A stretch of DNA of 64,000 bases, taken from Colwellia hornerae. GTDB taxonomy: Bacteria > Pseudomonadota > Gammaproteobacteria > Enterobacterales > Alteromonadaceae. Below the pieces are notes generated by a model, which was given only the letters and a program-made list of their open reading frames with translations, did not search any database and had not been told where the DNA came from. Of the stretch, positions 18,028 to 26,709 are shown in pieces. Position 1 is the first letter of the stretch. Every line of letters starts with the position of its first letter. A program made the translations under genes and the position numbers. Location of the stretch: the NCBI RefSeq assembly GCF_007954355.1, contig NZ_VOLR01000004.1, forward strand, positions 160,163 through 224,162, read 5' to 3'.

Positions 18028-20844
18028 ATGAGGTTGCTGCAGTGTTTGCCGGAGCAGATATTGAAACAAAGCCCAAATGACAACAAACAATATAAAACCT
18101 TAACTTTAGCTAATGGCTTGCGTGTTCTCTTAGTTCACAACGAACAAACCAATAAATCTGCTGCAGCATTAGCGGTAAATGTTGGCCATTTTAGCGATCC
18201 CAATGATCGTGAAGGTTTAGCCCACTTTTTAGAGCACATGCTGTTTTTAGGCACTAAGTCTTATCCTGACGGTAGTGAATATCAAAAGTATATTAGTCAA
18301 CATGGGGGCAGTAACAATGCATGGACGGCAACAGAACACACCTGCTTTTTCTTCGATATTCAACATAAACATTTTCCTTTTGCCTTAGATCGTTTTAGCC
18401 AATTTTTTATTAGTCCATTGCTTTCCCAAGAATTTGTTGAAAAAGAGCGCCAAAATGTCGACGCTGAGTTTAAACTTAAGCTTAAAGACGATATTCGTCG
18501 CCTGTACGATGTTCACAAAGAGACTATCAATCAAGCTCATCCGTTTTCGAAATTTTCTGTTGGTTCAATTGATACACTAGCTGATAGAAAAGAAAGTGAT
18601 TTAACAACCGAAATACGTGACTTTTTTCAGCAACATTATCGTGCAAATATAATGACACTTGTTTTAGAAGGCCCCCAATCACTTGATGAGTTATCGCAAT
18701 TAGCAACGAGTAAATTTACCGATATAAAAGCTGCAACCTCTTCCCCTACAACCATAAATACACCGTTATATTTACCCGAACATCAACAAATAAAAATTAA
18801 TGTAAAACCAGTAAAGAACGACAGACAACTTATTGTTAGCTTTGCAATGCCTAGTATTGATCCCTACTACCGTAACAAACCAGAATCTATTTTGACTTAT
18901 TTACTGGGCCATGAGGGTAAAGGTAGTATATTGTCTTATCTTAAAAAACAGCGTTGGGCACTTAGCTTAACGGCTGGCTCTGGTGTAAATGGCTCAAATT
19001 TCAAAGATTTCAATTTAAGTATTTCGCTTACAGAATTAGGTGAGTTGCATATTAACGAGATCATCAGCGGTATTTTTTCCTATTTAAACTTAATAAAGAG
19101 TGCCCCGATAGATGAGTTTTATTATCAAGAAAAGCAGGCAATCGCTAATTTATCATTCAATTATCAAGAAAAACTAAAACCGCTAGACTCTGTTTGTCAG
19201 TTAGTTATTAACATGCAGCATTATGCCCCCAAAGATTACATTTACGGTGATTACATAATGGACGGTATGCAACAACAAGAAATCAACTTGTTGTTGGACT
19301 ATTTATCAGCAAGTAATATGCGTGTTGTTCATATTAGTGCGAAAAATGAGTTTGATAAAAATAGTTTTTGGTACCAAGTTCCTTTCAGTATTGAAAAATT
19401 AACGCCACTGCAAATTAAAAATTGGGAAAATGAAGCAATATCCACCGATTTTTCTTTACCGCTGAGCAACCCCTATATCGTTAAAGATCCGAAAATTCAT
19501 TCGTTTCAGGCTGTTGTTAAGCAAGATAAAAACACACCCGATTTAATTGAAAAAATTGATGGTTTATCGGTATGGTTTAAACAAGACAGCACTTTTATCG
19601 TACCCAAGGGCTACATTTACATTGGCATTGATGCGCCACTAACGATAAAAGACAGTAAGCACATCGCAATGACACGGTTATTCGTTGATTTATACAGTGA
19701 TGCGGTTATTGAACAGCATTATGATGCTGAACTAGCCGGAATTCATTACCATTTGTTTTCGCATCAAGGTGGTATCACCCTACAACTTTCAGGTGTTAGT
19801 ACTAAACAAGACAAATTACTCGAGCAATTATTGATAAGTTTAGTCACCGAGAACTTCATCGAAGAAAAATTTGAGTTATTTAAAAAGCAATTAATTAATC
19901 ATTGGCATAACGCGCAAACCAGTAAATCTATTTCACAATTGTTTTCAATTCTTAGTTCAACGATGCAACCTAAAAACCCAACAAGTAGCTCACTTGCTAA
20001 TGCTCTAGAAGACACTTCCTTTGAGGAATTTATCGCCTTTAGAAAACATCTCTTTGACGAAATAACCATTGAGGCGTTAATGCATGGTAACTGGTTAACT
20101 GAGCATGCACTGAAATTTAGTGAACAGTTAAAATCAGCGTTTAGTCATCAGTACTCAGATAAGTATGCCGTTAATGTACCTGTCCTTGATATTGAAGGCC
20201 AAGGTGACATTCACCTTCCTTTACACTTACCTGAGCATGATCATGCTGCCGTAGTTTATTATCCATTTGCCGGTAAAGATTTAAACACAATAGCGATAAC
20301 GATGATCACCAGCCAAGTATTATCTCCGCTATTTTTTCAAGAGATGCGCACTGAAAAACAATTTGGTTATTTAGTAGGAGTTGGCTTCATTCCGATTAAT
20401 CGTTACCCGGGTATCGCTTTTTATATACAATCACCACACGTTGATGCCGATGTTTTAGTAAAAGAAATAAACGAATTTATTAGTAGAGCACAGGAAAATC
20501 TAACCCTTTTATCTGAGCAAGATTGGCAGCATATTCAACAAGGTTTGGCGAGCCAATTACAAGAAAAAGACTCAAGCTTGCGCATAAAGAGCCAACGATT
20601 TTGGGCCGCTATTTGTAATAAAGAAACGAATTTCGATGAAAAACAACAATTAATTAAAGTTATTTTATCATTAACCATTGATGATATTAGTCGTTTTTTT
20701 GCTCAACAGCTTTTAGTTAATAATAATTATGATCGTATTACCTTAGCGAGTTACCAAGAGAACATCGCGGAAAATGATAAAAAAACATTGCAGCACAATG
20801 AAAAGATTGAAAAAAAATTAAATAATTGTCAAAGAAAATACTAA
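18028..20844 (+). CDS. M16 family zinc metallopeptidase (insulysin/pitrilysin type)
   Basis: Large oligopeptidase of 938 residues organised like insulin-degrading enzyme and pitrilysin, with four M16-type domains. The zinc site is HFLEH (near residue 71, in EGLAHFLEHMLFLG) with the third ligand Glu in RQNVDAEFKLKLKDD. The C-terminal half has FFQEMRTEKQFGYLVGVGF, the substrate-anchoring R/Y region. No clear signal peptide is seen at MRLLQCLPEQILKQ, so a cytoplasmic location is likely; pitrilysin is periplasmic, so this is uncertain. Monocistronic. It differs from the shorter-domain M16 lipoprotein upstream. Confidence 0.9.
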   Translation: MRLLQCLPEQILKQSPNDNKQYKTLTLANGLRVLLVHNEQTNKSAAALAVNVGHFSDPNDREGLAHFLEHMLFLGTKSYPDGSEYQKYISQHGGSNNAWTATEHTCFFFDIQHKHFPFALDRFSQFFISPLLSQEFVEKERQNVDAEFKLKLKDDIRRLYDVHKETINQAHPFSKFSVGSIDTLADRKESDLTTEIRDFFQQHYRANIMTLVLEGPQSLDELSQLATSKFTDIKAATSSPTTINTPLYLPEHQQIKINVKPVKNDRQLIVSFAMPSIDPYYRNKPESILTYLLGHEGKGSILSYLKKQRWALSLTAGSGVNGSNFKDFNLSISLTELGELHINEIISGIFSYLNLIKSAPIDEFYYQEKQAIANLSFNYQEKLKPLDSVCQLVINMQHYAPKDYIYGDYIMDGMQQQEINLLLDYLSASNMRVVHISAKNEFDKNSFWYQVPFSIEKLTPLQIKNWENEAISTDFSLPLSNPYIVKDPKIHSFQAVVKQDKNTPDLIEKIDGLSVWFKQDSTFIVPKGYIYIGIDAPLTIKDSKHIAMTRLFVDLYSDAVIEQHYDAELAGIHYHLFSHQGGITLQLSGVSTKQDKLLEQLLISLVTENFIEEKFELFKKQLINHWHNAQTSKSISQLFSILSSTMQPKNPTSSSLANALEDTSFEEFIAFRKHLFDEITIEALMHGNWLTEHALKFSEQLKSAFSHQYSDKYAVNVPVLDIEGQGDIHLPLHLPEHDHAAVVYYPFAGKDLNTIAITMITSQVLSPLFFQEMRTEKQFGYLVGVGFIPINRYPGIAFYIQSPHVDADVLVKEINEFISRAQENLTLLSEQDWQHIQQGLASQLQEKDSSLRIKSQRFWAAICNKETNFDEKQQLIKVILSLTIDDISRFFAQQLLVNNNYDRITLASYQENIAENDKKTLQHNEKIEKKLNNCQRKY

Positions 20845-20862
20845 GCCTGCCGATAAAACATC

Positions 20863-20929
20863 AGGGCTAATCATATTAACTTATCTAGGTATATTATTCA
20901 TATAAAGGTAAATAAGTTGACTTAGCCCT
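20863..20929. repeat. Two-step inverted repeat downstream of the M16 gene
   Basis: AGGGCTAA (20863-20870) pairs with TTAGCCCT (20922-20929); inside it AACTTAT (20878-20884) pairs with ATAAGTT (20912-20918). It could form a long imperfect hairpin with a 27-base tip. It lacks a T tract, so it is not a standard terminator. Confidence 0.5.
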
Positions 20930-20999
20930 AGCCATGATTTTTAATATGGCTTGATGCAATATGAATAACAAAAATAATAAAATTGCTTGCTTAGTTTAT

Positions 21000-21013
21000 A
21001 CCGTTCAAACGGT
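21000..21013. promoter_or_regulatory. Short perfect dyad upstream of the sensor gene
   Basis: ACCGTT-CA-AACGGT, a 6-2-6 dyad about 89 bases before the GTG start of the large c-di-GMP sensor. It has the size of an operator, but no regulator family is recognised. Confidence 0.3.
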
Positions 21014-21101
21014 CCAATAATTCATTATAAATATTTTTTCTATTTTATATTATGAATGGTGTAAATAAGCCTAATTAAAGCTGCTATCCAAGGTCGTATT
21101 T

Positions 21102-24100
21102 GTGCTTAATTTTTTTTATAAAACTTATCCAGTAAAATTTCAACAGTTCTGCCAAGCTTTCTTTTTATTCATTTTCACCATGGTATTTACCATTAATCTG
21201 GCCGCTGCCGGTGAAACATCTACCGAAAGTCTTATTACGGCAAACACTTCTTTGTCAAACCAAGCCGCCTTAAAATTTAAGCACTTATTAACCGCTGATG
21301 GTTTAAGCCAAAACAACGTCTTTGATATTACCCAAGACAATGATGGGTTTATTTGGATAGCAACCGAAGATGGCCTCAATCGATATGATGGAAAAAACTT
21401 TGTCCATTACCGAAGAAAGTTAGGTGATCCAACCTCTATTGCCAATAACTTCATCCGTAAGGTTTTTGTTGATCAGTCAGGAGTGCTTTGGGTGGGAACC
21501 CAAAAAGGCTTAAGTAAATATAATAAGCAATTTGATAATTTTGAAAATCATTATCACCAAAAAGGTAATAGCGAAACATTGATTGATAATTTTATTTGGG
21601 ATATCTATCAAGATAAAAAAAATAATATTTGGGTTTCTACTGAGAATGGCATTCAAAAATATAATAAAGAAAATAACTCTTTTACAAAAATTAGAATTCA
21701 TGGTTTTGAAGACAAAATAAAAGCGATAAAAACTATTTATCAAGATTTAAAAGGAAATTTTTGGTTAGGTAGTTACGACAACGGTATTTTTTTAGTTAAC
21801 GAAGACCTAAATTACTCGGAATCCTTACAAAAAGAAAATAATAAGTGGCATATTACTATCCCTGCCAATTCATTGTTCGAGATGAAAGAAATTAATGGTG
21901 AATATTGGTTAGCGACAGATGATGGCGTTTATGTATTAGATGAAAACTATAATTTAAATGATAAATACCACACAAGTCATCCAACTAATAAAATAATTTC
22001 AGATAAAGTCAGGAGCATAGTCAAAGCTGATGACTCAACAGTTTGGCTTGGTACCGAAGATGGTCTAAATATTATAGACCTAAACTCCAAAGCTATAACG
22101 ACCTATCAAAACAATCAAGAATCAAGCAGTCTGTCAAAAAACAAAATTCTTAAGATCATCAAGGATGTTACTGGAAAGATATGGTTAACTACACACGGTA
22201 GAGGTGTAAATGTTTTTTTAAATGCATCTCTAAATTTTAAGCACTATTCAAATGGAGTGTTAAATGGGTCAATTGACTTACTAACTGAATCAACAGATGG
22301 AAAAGTTTGGTTTTACTCTGAAAATTTAGGTTTGAATTATCTAAATAGCGAAGTATCAGGTAATTATATAGATGCACTTAAGGGAAAACAGATCTACCAG
22401 TTAAAATCCGATAATAAAAATAATTTATGGATAAATACCTACTCACATGTTAATTCAATTAATAACTCAGGAGAGTTGTTTACATATAACGTTTACTCTA
22501 AAGAAACCAAGAAAATCAAAGGCTGGGAAACAAAATCATTTTATGACCAAAAATATCCTTTCCAAGTTTTTAAAAATAACATTTGGTTTATTGATGTAAA
22601 AGGTATGCTAGTTTCATACAAAATATCGACAAATGAGTTTAATCGATATCAAGCTAGAGACAACCAACGCTTAACAACTCTGCAAATCGATAATGAAAAT
22701 AGTATACTTTGGGCTATTTCATCAAAAAACCAGTTAATATCTTTCAACTTATCAACTAGCCTATACAGTAAAGAAAATTTTAATTACCATGATATTAAAG
22801 GTATTAGAAATCTAACGACAATTGAAATCAACAATATAAAGTCTTCTAACTCCTGGGTTTGGCTTACTTCTAAGCAAGGTGTTTTACTTTATAATAGAGA
22901 GAAAAAGACAACAACTTATTATAATGAAAATAACAAATTATTAAATAACTCAATTGAATCAATTTTATTAGACAATAAGGAAAATGCCTGGATTTCGGCT
23001 AATGGAGCGATATCTTTAATTAATCCCACAACACAACATGTTAGAAACTTTAGTAAGGATTTTCATCTTTCTAATATTGAGTTTATAGAACGTTCCTCTT
23101 TAAAAACAAGTAATAACGAGTTTTTTTTTGGCGGCAGTAATGGTGTACACAAGTTTTCCCCACAAAAAGCAATACAAATAATCCAAGGACTAAATCCTCC
23201 TCAGTTAACTAACTTACTTATCGCCAATAAGAAAATTAGCGTTCAAGAGGCACCTATTAGTGAAAATAAATTTCTATTAAGTAGACAACTGAGTCAGTTA
23301 TCCCTCTTAACCTTAAAGCATGAACAATCACCCTTTACTATTGAGTTTATTTCGCCAAATGCAAAATATCCAGACCAAATTAGTTACCGTTATCGTTTAT
23401 TAAATTTAGAAACTGATTGGATAGATGCAGGTAAAAATAATTACCGTGCCACTTACACCAATTTAAGTGCTGGTGACTATATTTTTGAAGTTGAAGTTTA
23501 TGATTTATTAGATACCGTTCCTAGTAAGAAGAGTACGCTCAATATTCATATACTAGCGCCTTGGTGGCTTTCAAAAACTGCAATCATAGCTTATACGCTA
23601 CTTTGCTTTTTATTAATTGGTTATGTAATTCAACAAATGCGACATAAACGCTTATTTCACTTACAGATTCAAAAAAGTGAAGAGCGTTTGAAACTTTCAC
23701 TGTGGGGCAGTGGCGATGAAATGTGGGATTGGAATATAATCACCGGCAAAATATATCGCTCAAATATTTGGGGGATTTTAGAGTTCCCACAAGATGGTAA
23801 ACGTAACGTCGGCTCAGACAAAACCAATATTAACGAACATGATATCGCGCGAGTTCGTGATGCAATCAACGACCATTTTGATAACGACACCGATCATTTT
23901 GAAGCGACCTATCGTGTTAAAAACAAAGATGATAAATGGATATGGGTGCTAGATCGCGGCAAGATAGTAGAGCGTGATGAAAAAGGCACTCCAACCCGTA
24001 TGACAGGTACTCTAAAAGATATAAGTCGCATAAAGAAAGCCGATGAACGTTTAAAGTTATTTGCCAAGTGTATCGAGAATATCTCAGATGCAGTTGTTAT

Positions 24101-25730
24101 TTATGATCGCGCTTTTAATATTGTTGATGTCAATAAATCTTACCAACGCATCACCCAAAAAACACGTAAAGAAATGCTTGGTATAACCTTAGACTTTGCC
24201 CAATATCCAAAAAGTTTCACCAAAAATGTTAAAAAGCACTTAATCACCAAAGGCAGCTGGCACGATGAGATTGAAAGTAAACGTGATAACGGCGAAAAAT
24301 ATTTAACTGACCTCAATATAGATGTAATACTTGATGAGAATAAAAGTATTTCGCATTTTGTTGGTGTATTTTCTGATATAACTAAACGTAAAGAAACAGA
24401 AGAAGAACTACGTAAACTAGCCAATAGTGATACCTTAACGGGTCTACCGAATCGTTCATATTTTCAAGCCAATCAAACCCTATTGGTCGATAAAAAAGCG
24501 CCTCATGCCTTACTCGTATTTGATTTAGATAATTTTAAAAAAATTAATGACTCAATGGGCCACGAAGTTGGTGATGTCCTTTTATGTCAAGTAGCGAAAA
24601 GAATGCAAGCCGTTGGCAGAAAACAAGATACGGTTTATCGCTTAGGTGGCGACGAATTTAGTATAATTATTGAAAACACTAATGATATCCATACGATCAC
24701 CAGTATCGCTAAAGATGTGCTAACCACCATTGCTCAGCCGCTGAAACTCAGAAACCAAGAAGTAGTATTATTTAGTAGTTTAGGTATTGTGCTTTACCCA
24801 GAAGATGGTATATCACCACAAGAGTTACTAAAAAATGCCGATACGGCGATGTACCATGCTAAAAATAATGGTGGTAATAAATATCAGTTTTTTAATGACT
24901 CAATGAATAAAGCGGCGGTAAAACGCTTACAAATTGAAAGCTTAATACGCCATGGTTTAAAAGAAGACTCATTTTCTGTTTTCTATCAGCCTAAAATTGA
25001 AATTTCTACCGGTAAAGTGGCCGGTATGGAAGCGTTAGTCCGTTTTGAAACCCCTAAAAAAGGTATCATTAGCCCAATAACCTTTATTCCTATCTCGGAA
25101 GAAACTGGCCAAATAATAGACATCGGCGAAATTGTTTTAAGAAAATCTTGTTTCGCTACTAAAAAATGGGTTGATGCCGGACTATTTAATGGCCGAGTAG
25201 CAGTTAATCTATCAGCTGTGCAATTTACCCAGCCTAATTTGGTCGGCATGATCGCCGACATTCTCAAAGAAAGTCAATTACCAGCGAAGTACCTTGAGTT
25301 AGAAATAACGGAGGGCACGGTCATGGACTCACCTCAGAAAGCCATTGATATTATGTTACAAATTCGTGCCATGGGTATTCATCTATCGTTAGATGATTTT
25401 GGTACTGGCTACTCGTCACTCGCTTATTTAAAAAAGTTTCCACTTAACACCTTAAAAATAGACAAAGCTTTTGTTGATGATATTGAAGAGTCAGAACAAG
25501 GTCGTAACATGGTTGCAACTATAGTAACCATTGCCCACAACTTAGGCATGCAAGTAGTAGCAGAAGGGGTCGAAACCAATAATCAGCTGAGCTTCCTTTC
25601 TGGCTTGCGCTGCGAGCAACTACAGGGGTACTTGTATAGTAAAGCTTTACCTGAAGGAGACTTTCAAAAGTATCTACTCTCTTATCAAATTACCAAAGCA
25701 TCGACCAATTTTGGTAAAACGTCATTTTAA
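21102..25730 (+). CDS. Propeller-PAS-GGDEF-EAL dual-domain c-di-GMP signalling protein
   Basis: Membrane sensor of 1542 residues. In order: signal peptide or anchor (about 20-36); repeated two-component-regulator propeller blades (about 50-690; IWIATEDGLNRYDG, LWVGTQKGLSKYN); Y_Y_Y domain (about 745-815); transmembrane helix (about 825-845); PAS with PAC (860-980); second PAS (985-1100); GGDEF (1106-1265), motif GGDEF near 1182; EAL (1277-1525) with MEALVRF, LELEITEG, DDFGTGYSSL and VAEGVETN. Both catalytic motifs are intact, so both synthesis and breakdown of c-di-GMP are possible. Starts at GTG with AAGG upstream. The periplasmic propeller suggests sensing of an external ligand, unknown. 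A very strong terminator follows. Confidence 0.92.
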   Translation: MLNFFYKTYPVKFQQFCQAFFLFIFTMVFTINLAAAGETSTESLITANTSLSNQAALKFKHLLTADGLSQNNVFDITQDNDGFIWIATEDGLNRYDGKNFVHYRRKLGDPTSIANNFIRKVFVDQSGVLWVGTQKGLSKYNKQFDNFENHYHQKGNSETLIDNFIWDIYQDKKNNIWVSTENGIQKYNKENNSFTKIRIHGFEDKIKAIKTIYQDLKGNFWLGSYDNGIFLVNEDLNYSESLQKENNKWHITIPANSLFEMKEINGEYWLATDDGVYVLDENYNLNDKYHTSHPTNKIISDKVRSIVKADDSTVWLGTEDGLNIIDLNSKAITTYQNNQESSSLSKNKILKIIKDVTGKIWLTTHGRGVNVFLNASLNFKHYSNGVLNGSIDLLTESTDGKVWFYSENLGLNYLNSEVSGNYIDALKGKQIYQLKSDNKNNLWINTYSHVNSINNSGELFTYNVYSKETKKIKGWETKSFYDQKYPFQVFKNNIWFIDVKGMLVSYKISTNEFNRYQARDNQRLTTLQIDNENSILWAISSKNQLISFNLSTSLYSKENFNYHDIKGIRNLTTIEINNIKSSNSWVWLTSKQGVLLYNREKKTTTYYNENNKLLNNSIESILLDNKENAWISANGAISLINPTTQHVRNFSKDFHLSNIEFIERSSLKTSNNEFFFGGSNGVHKFSPQKAIQIIQGLNPPQLTNLLIANKKISVQEAPISENKFLLSRQLSQLSLLTLKHEQSPFTIEFISPNAKYPDQISYRYRLLNLETDWIDAGKNNYRATYTNLSAGDYIFEVEVYDLLDTVPSKKSTLNIHILAPWWLSKTAIIAYTLLCFLLIGYVIQQMRHKRLFHLQIQKSEERLKLSLWGSGDEMWDWNIITGKIYRSNIWGILEFPQDGKRNVGSDKTNINEHDIARVRDAINDHFDNDTDHFEATYRVKNKDDKWIWVLDRGKIVERDEKGTPTRMTGTLKDISRIKKADERLKLFAKCIENISDAVVIYDRAFNIVDVNKSYQRITQKTRKEMLGITLDFAQYPKSFTKNVKKHLITKGSWHDEIESKRDNGEKYLTDLNIDVILDENKSISHFVGVFSDITKRKETEEELRKLANSDTLTGLPNRSYFQANQTLLVDKKAPHALLVFDLDNFKKINDSMGHEVGDVLLCQVAKRMQAVGRKQDTVYRLGGDEFSIIIENTNDIHTITSIAKDVLTTIAQPLKLRNQEVVLFSSLGIVLYPEDGISPQELLKNADTAMYHAKNNGGNKYQFFNDSMNKAAVKRLQIESLIRHGLKEDSFSVFYQPKIEISTGKVAGMEALVRFETPKKGIISPITFIPISEETGQIIDIGEIVLRKSCFATKKWVDAGLFNGRVAVNLSAVQFTQPNLVGMIADILKESQLPAKYLELEITEGTVMDSPQKAIDIMLQIRAMGIHLSLDDFGTGYSSLAYLKKFPLNTLKIDKAFVDDIEESEQGRNMVATIVTIAHNLGMQVVAEGVETNNQLSFLSGLRCEQLQGYLYSKALPEGDFQKYLLSYQITKASTNFGKTSF

Positions 25731-25805
25731 TGCCATATTCAAGCTTTATAAGCTGTTAGAACTCATTTGCAGCAGACAAAATTTTGACAAGCGTAGTTCC
25801 CCTAT

Positions 25806-25854
25806 AAAAACCATCATAAAAGCCTTATTTAATAAGGCTTTTATGATGGTTTTT
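25806..25854 (+). terminator. Long perfect-stem terminator after the c-di-GMP sensor gene
   Basis: A 22-bp perfect stem (25806-25827 with 25833-25854), loop TTTAA, with A/T ends (AAAAACC...GGTTTTT) so it can work in both directions. It lies 76 bases after the sensor stop and insulates the small peptide genes from it. Confidence 0.88.
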
Positions 25855-25860
25855 ACTTTC

Positions 25861-25876
25861 TGGCACGCTACGTGCT
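25861..25876 (+). promoter_or_regulatory. Sigma-54-type promoter before the repeat-peptide gene
   Basis: TGGCACG-CTAC-GTGCT matches the -24/-12 consensus TGGCACG-N4-TTGCW at all but one fixed position. The GG (25862-25863) and GC (25874-25875) are separated by exactly ten bases. Predicted start near 25886 gives a leader of about 30 bases that ends in an AAGGA ribosome site before the ATG at 25917. Confidence 0.6.
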
Positions 25877-25916
25877 TTAGCATAGATGAAATTAATAATA
25901 AATTAAGGAAATTTGA

Positions 25917-26114
25917 ATGCTTAGCTCACTTATTTTGTCTTTGGCAATGTCTACTTCGCCAGCACCTGTTATTGAATCTGATTCGCTAATGATTAATGAG
26001 ATAGGCAAATCTCATGGTAAAGTTCGTATCGGAAAGTCTCACGGTAAAGTTCGTATCGGAAAGTCTCATGGTAAAGTTCGTATCGGAAAGTCTCACGGTA
26101 AAGTTCGCATCTAG
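25917..26114 (+). CDS. Short peptide with four tandem GKSHGKVRI repeats
   Basis: Unrecognised 65-residue product. Residues 1-18 (MLSSLILSLAMSTSPAPV) are hydrophobic and may act as a short signal or membrane segment although no positive n-region is present; 19-29 are acidic/polar; 30-65 are four exact nine-residue copies of GKSHGKVRI ending at the stop codon. Each copy holds two Lys, one Arg and one His, so the tail is strongly basic. AAGGA lies eleven bases upstream of the ATG and a sigma-54-like promoter precedes that. Silent third-base differences between copies show the repeat is under protein-level selection or recently duplicated. No modification or export gene is adjacent. Function unknown. 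Confidence 0.7.
   Translation: MLSSLILSLAMSTSPAPVIESDSLMINEIGKSHGKVRIGKSHGKVRIGKSHGKVRIGKSHGKVRI
26004..26111 (+). repeat. Four tandem 27-bp repeats inside the peptide gene
   Basis: Units at 26004, 26031, 26058 and 26085. Differences are all silent: GGCAAA in unit 1 against GGAAAG in 2-4, CAT in units 1 and 3 against CAC in 2 and 4, and CGC in place of CGT in unit 4. The alternating CAT/CAC suggests a 54-bp duplication step. Confidence 0.95.
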
Positions 26115-26123
26115 GAGTTAAAA

Positions 26124-26225
26124 ATGATCAACTTATTTAAAGCTCTATTTGTAACAACTAAAGCAAACCCTATTGCTGCTAGCATTGAGATTAAAGAAAT
26201 GCCGGCCAGCAAGTGGTGGAAGTAA
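26124..26225 (+). CDS. 33-residue peptide ORF downstream of the repeat peptide
   Basis: Starts nine bases after the repeat gene's stop with an AGGAG ribosome site (26113-26117) that overlaps that stop. The product reads MINLFKALFVTTKANP, then IAASIEIKEMPASKWWK: a hydrophobic, weakly amphipathic N-terminal half and a C-terminal end rich in Trp and Lys. A hairpin follows at once. The good ribosome site and the tight spacing argue for translation and for an operon with the repeat peptide; there is no family I recognise. Confidence 0.5.
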   Translation: MINLFKALFVTTKANPIAASIEIKEMPASKWWK

Positions 26226-26226
26226 A

Positions 26227-26254
26227 AACCATTGAACAACAGTTTTCAATGGTT
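26227..26254 (+). terminator. Hairpin ending the small peptide operon
   Basis: AACCATTGAA / TTCAATGGTT, 10-bp stem with an 8-base loop, directly after the 33-codon ORF. It is followed by AGTTTG only, so termination may be weak. Confidence 0.5.
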
Positions 26255-26337
26255 AGTTTGAAGAAAGGCACTGTTTGCTACAAGGAATGTAGCTGTCTTA
26301 TTTTACCTAGCTTGGTAAAGCACCATTAACTAAAATT

Positions 26338-26538
26338 CTAAGCCTTTAAAATTAAAACATTAAAGCCAAACAATTCATTCACCTTCATGCGTTTCTTCAT
26401 ACAGAACATTGGCCAAATAAAAGGCCCAAAAACCAATCCTGCACATGCCCAGCGCTTTAAACCTAAGCCACTACGTAATGCCTGACAGTAAAAAAACATC
26501 GAACAAACAACACTGATAAACCCTAAAAGTAACACCAT
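26338..26538 (-). CDS. Small predicted membrane protein, unknown
   Basis: A 66-residue product with two hydrophobic segments (VLLLGFISVVCSMFFYCQAL near 2-21 and WACAGLVFGPFIWPMFCM near 30-47) joined by a basic loop (GLGLKR) and followed by a basic segment (KKRMKVNEL). The pattern of two helices with positive loops looks like a genuine inner-membrane protein. It converges on the peptide operon and lies upstream of the fadJ terminator on the same strand as fadIJ but after no obvious promoter. I do not recognise a family. Confidence 0.5.
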   Translation of the reverse strand: MVLLLGFISVVCSMFFYCQALRSGLGLKRWACAGLVFGPFIWPMFCMKKRMKVNELFGFNVLILKA

Positions 26539-26642
26539 AATATTTACCGCTAAACAGACTAAAAGATTGGCTAAAAATTTATCGACGAAATATAACTAAT
26601 TTAGAGTATTTATTCAACTTATTTTCAAGGGAAAATAAGCAT

Positions 26643-26671
26643 AAAAAAAGAGGCATCAAATTGCCCCTTTT
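26643..26671 (-). terminator. Terminator of the fadIJ operon
   Basis: On the minus strand AAAAGGGGCA / TGCCTCTTTT forms a stem with a 6-base loop and one G-T pair, followed by a T run. A second hairpin (GCCACC...GGTGGC) lies between it and the fadJ stop. Confidence 0.8.
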
Positions 26672-26709
26672 GTCGTTAAATTGCCACCGAGGTGGCATAA
26701 AATGGCCAG

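Noticed and set aside
25711..25989. Frame overlapping the end of the sensor gene, the long hairpin and the repeat-peptide start
   Set aside because: It reads through the terminator stem and the sigma-54-like element, and has no ribosome site.
26004..26111. Tandem 27-bp repeats considered as a CRISPR array
   Set aside because: Units are directly adjacent with no spacers, and keep an open reading frame.
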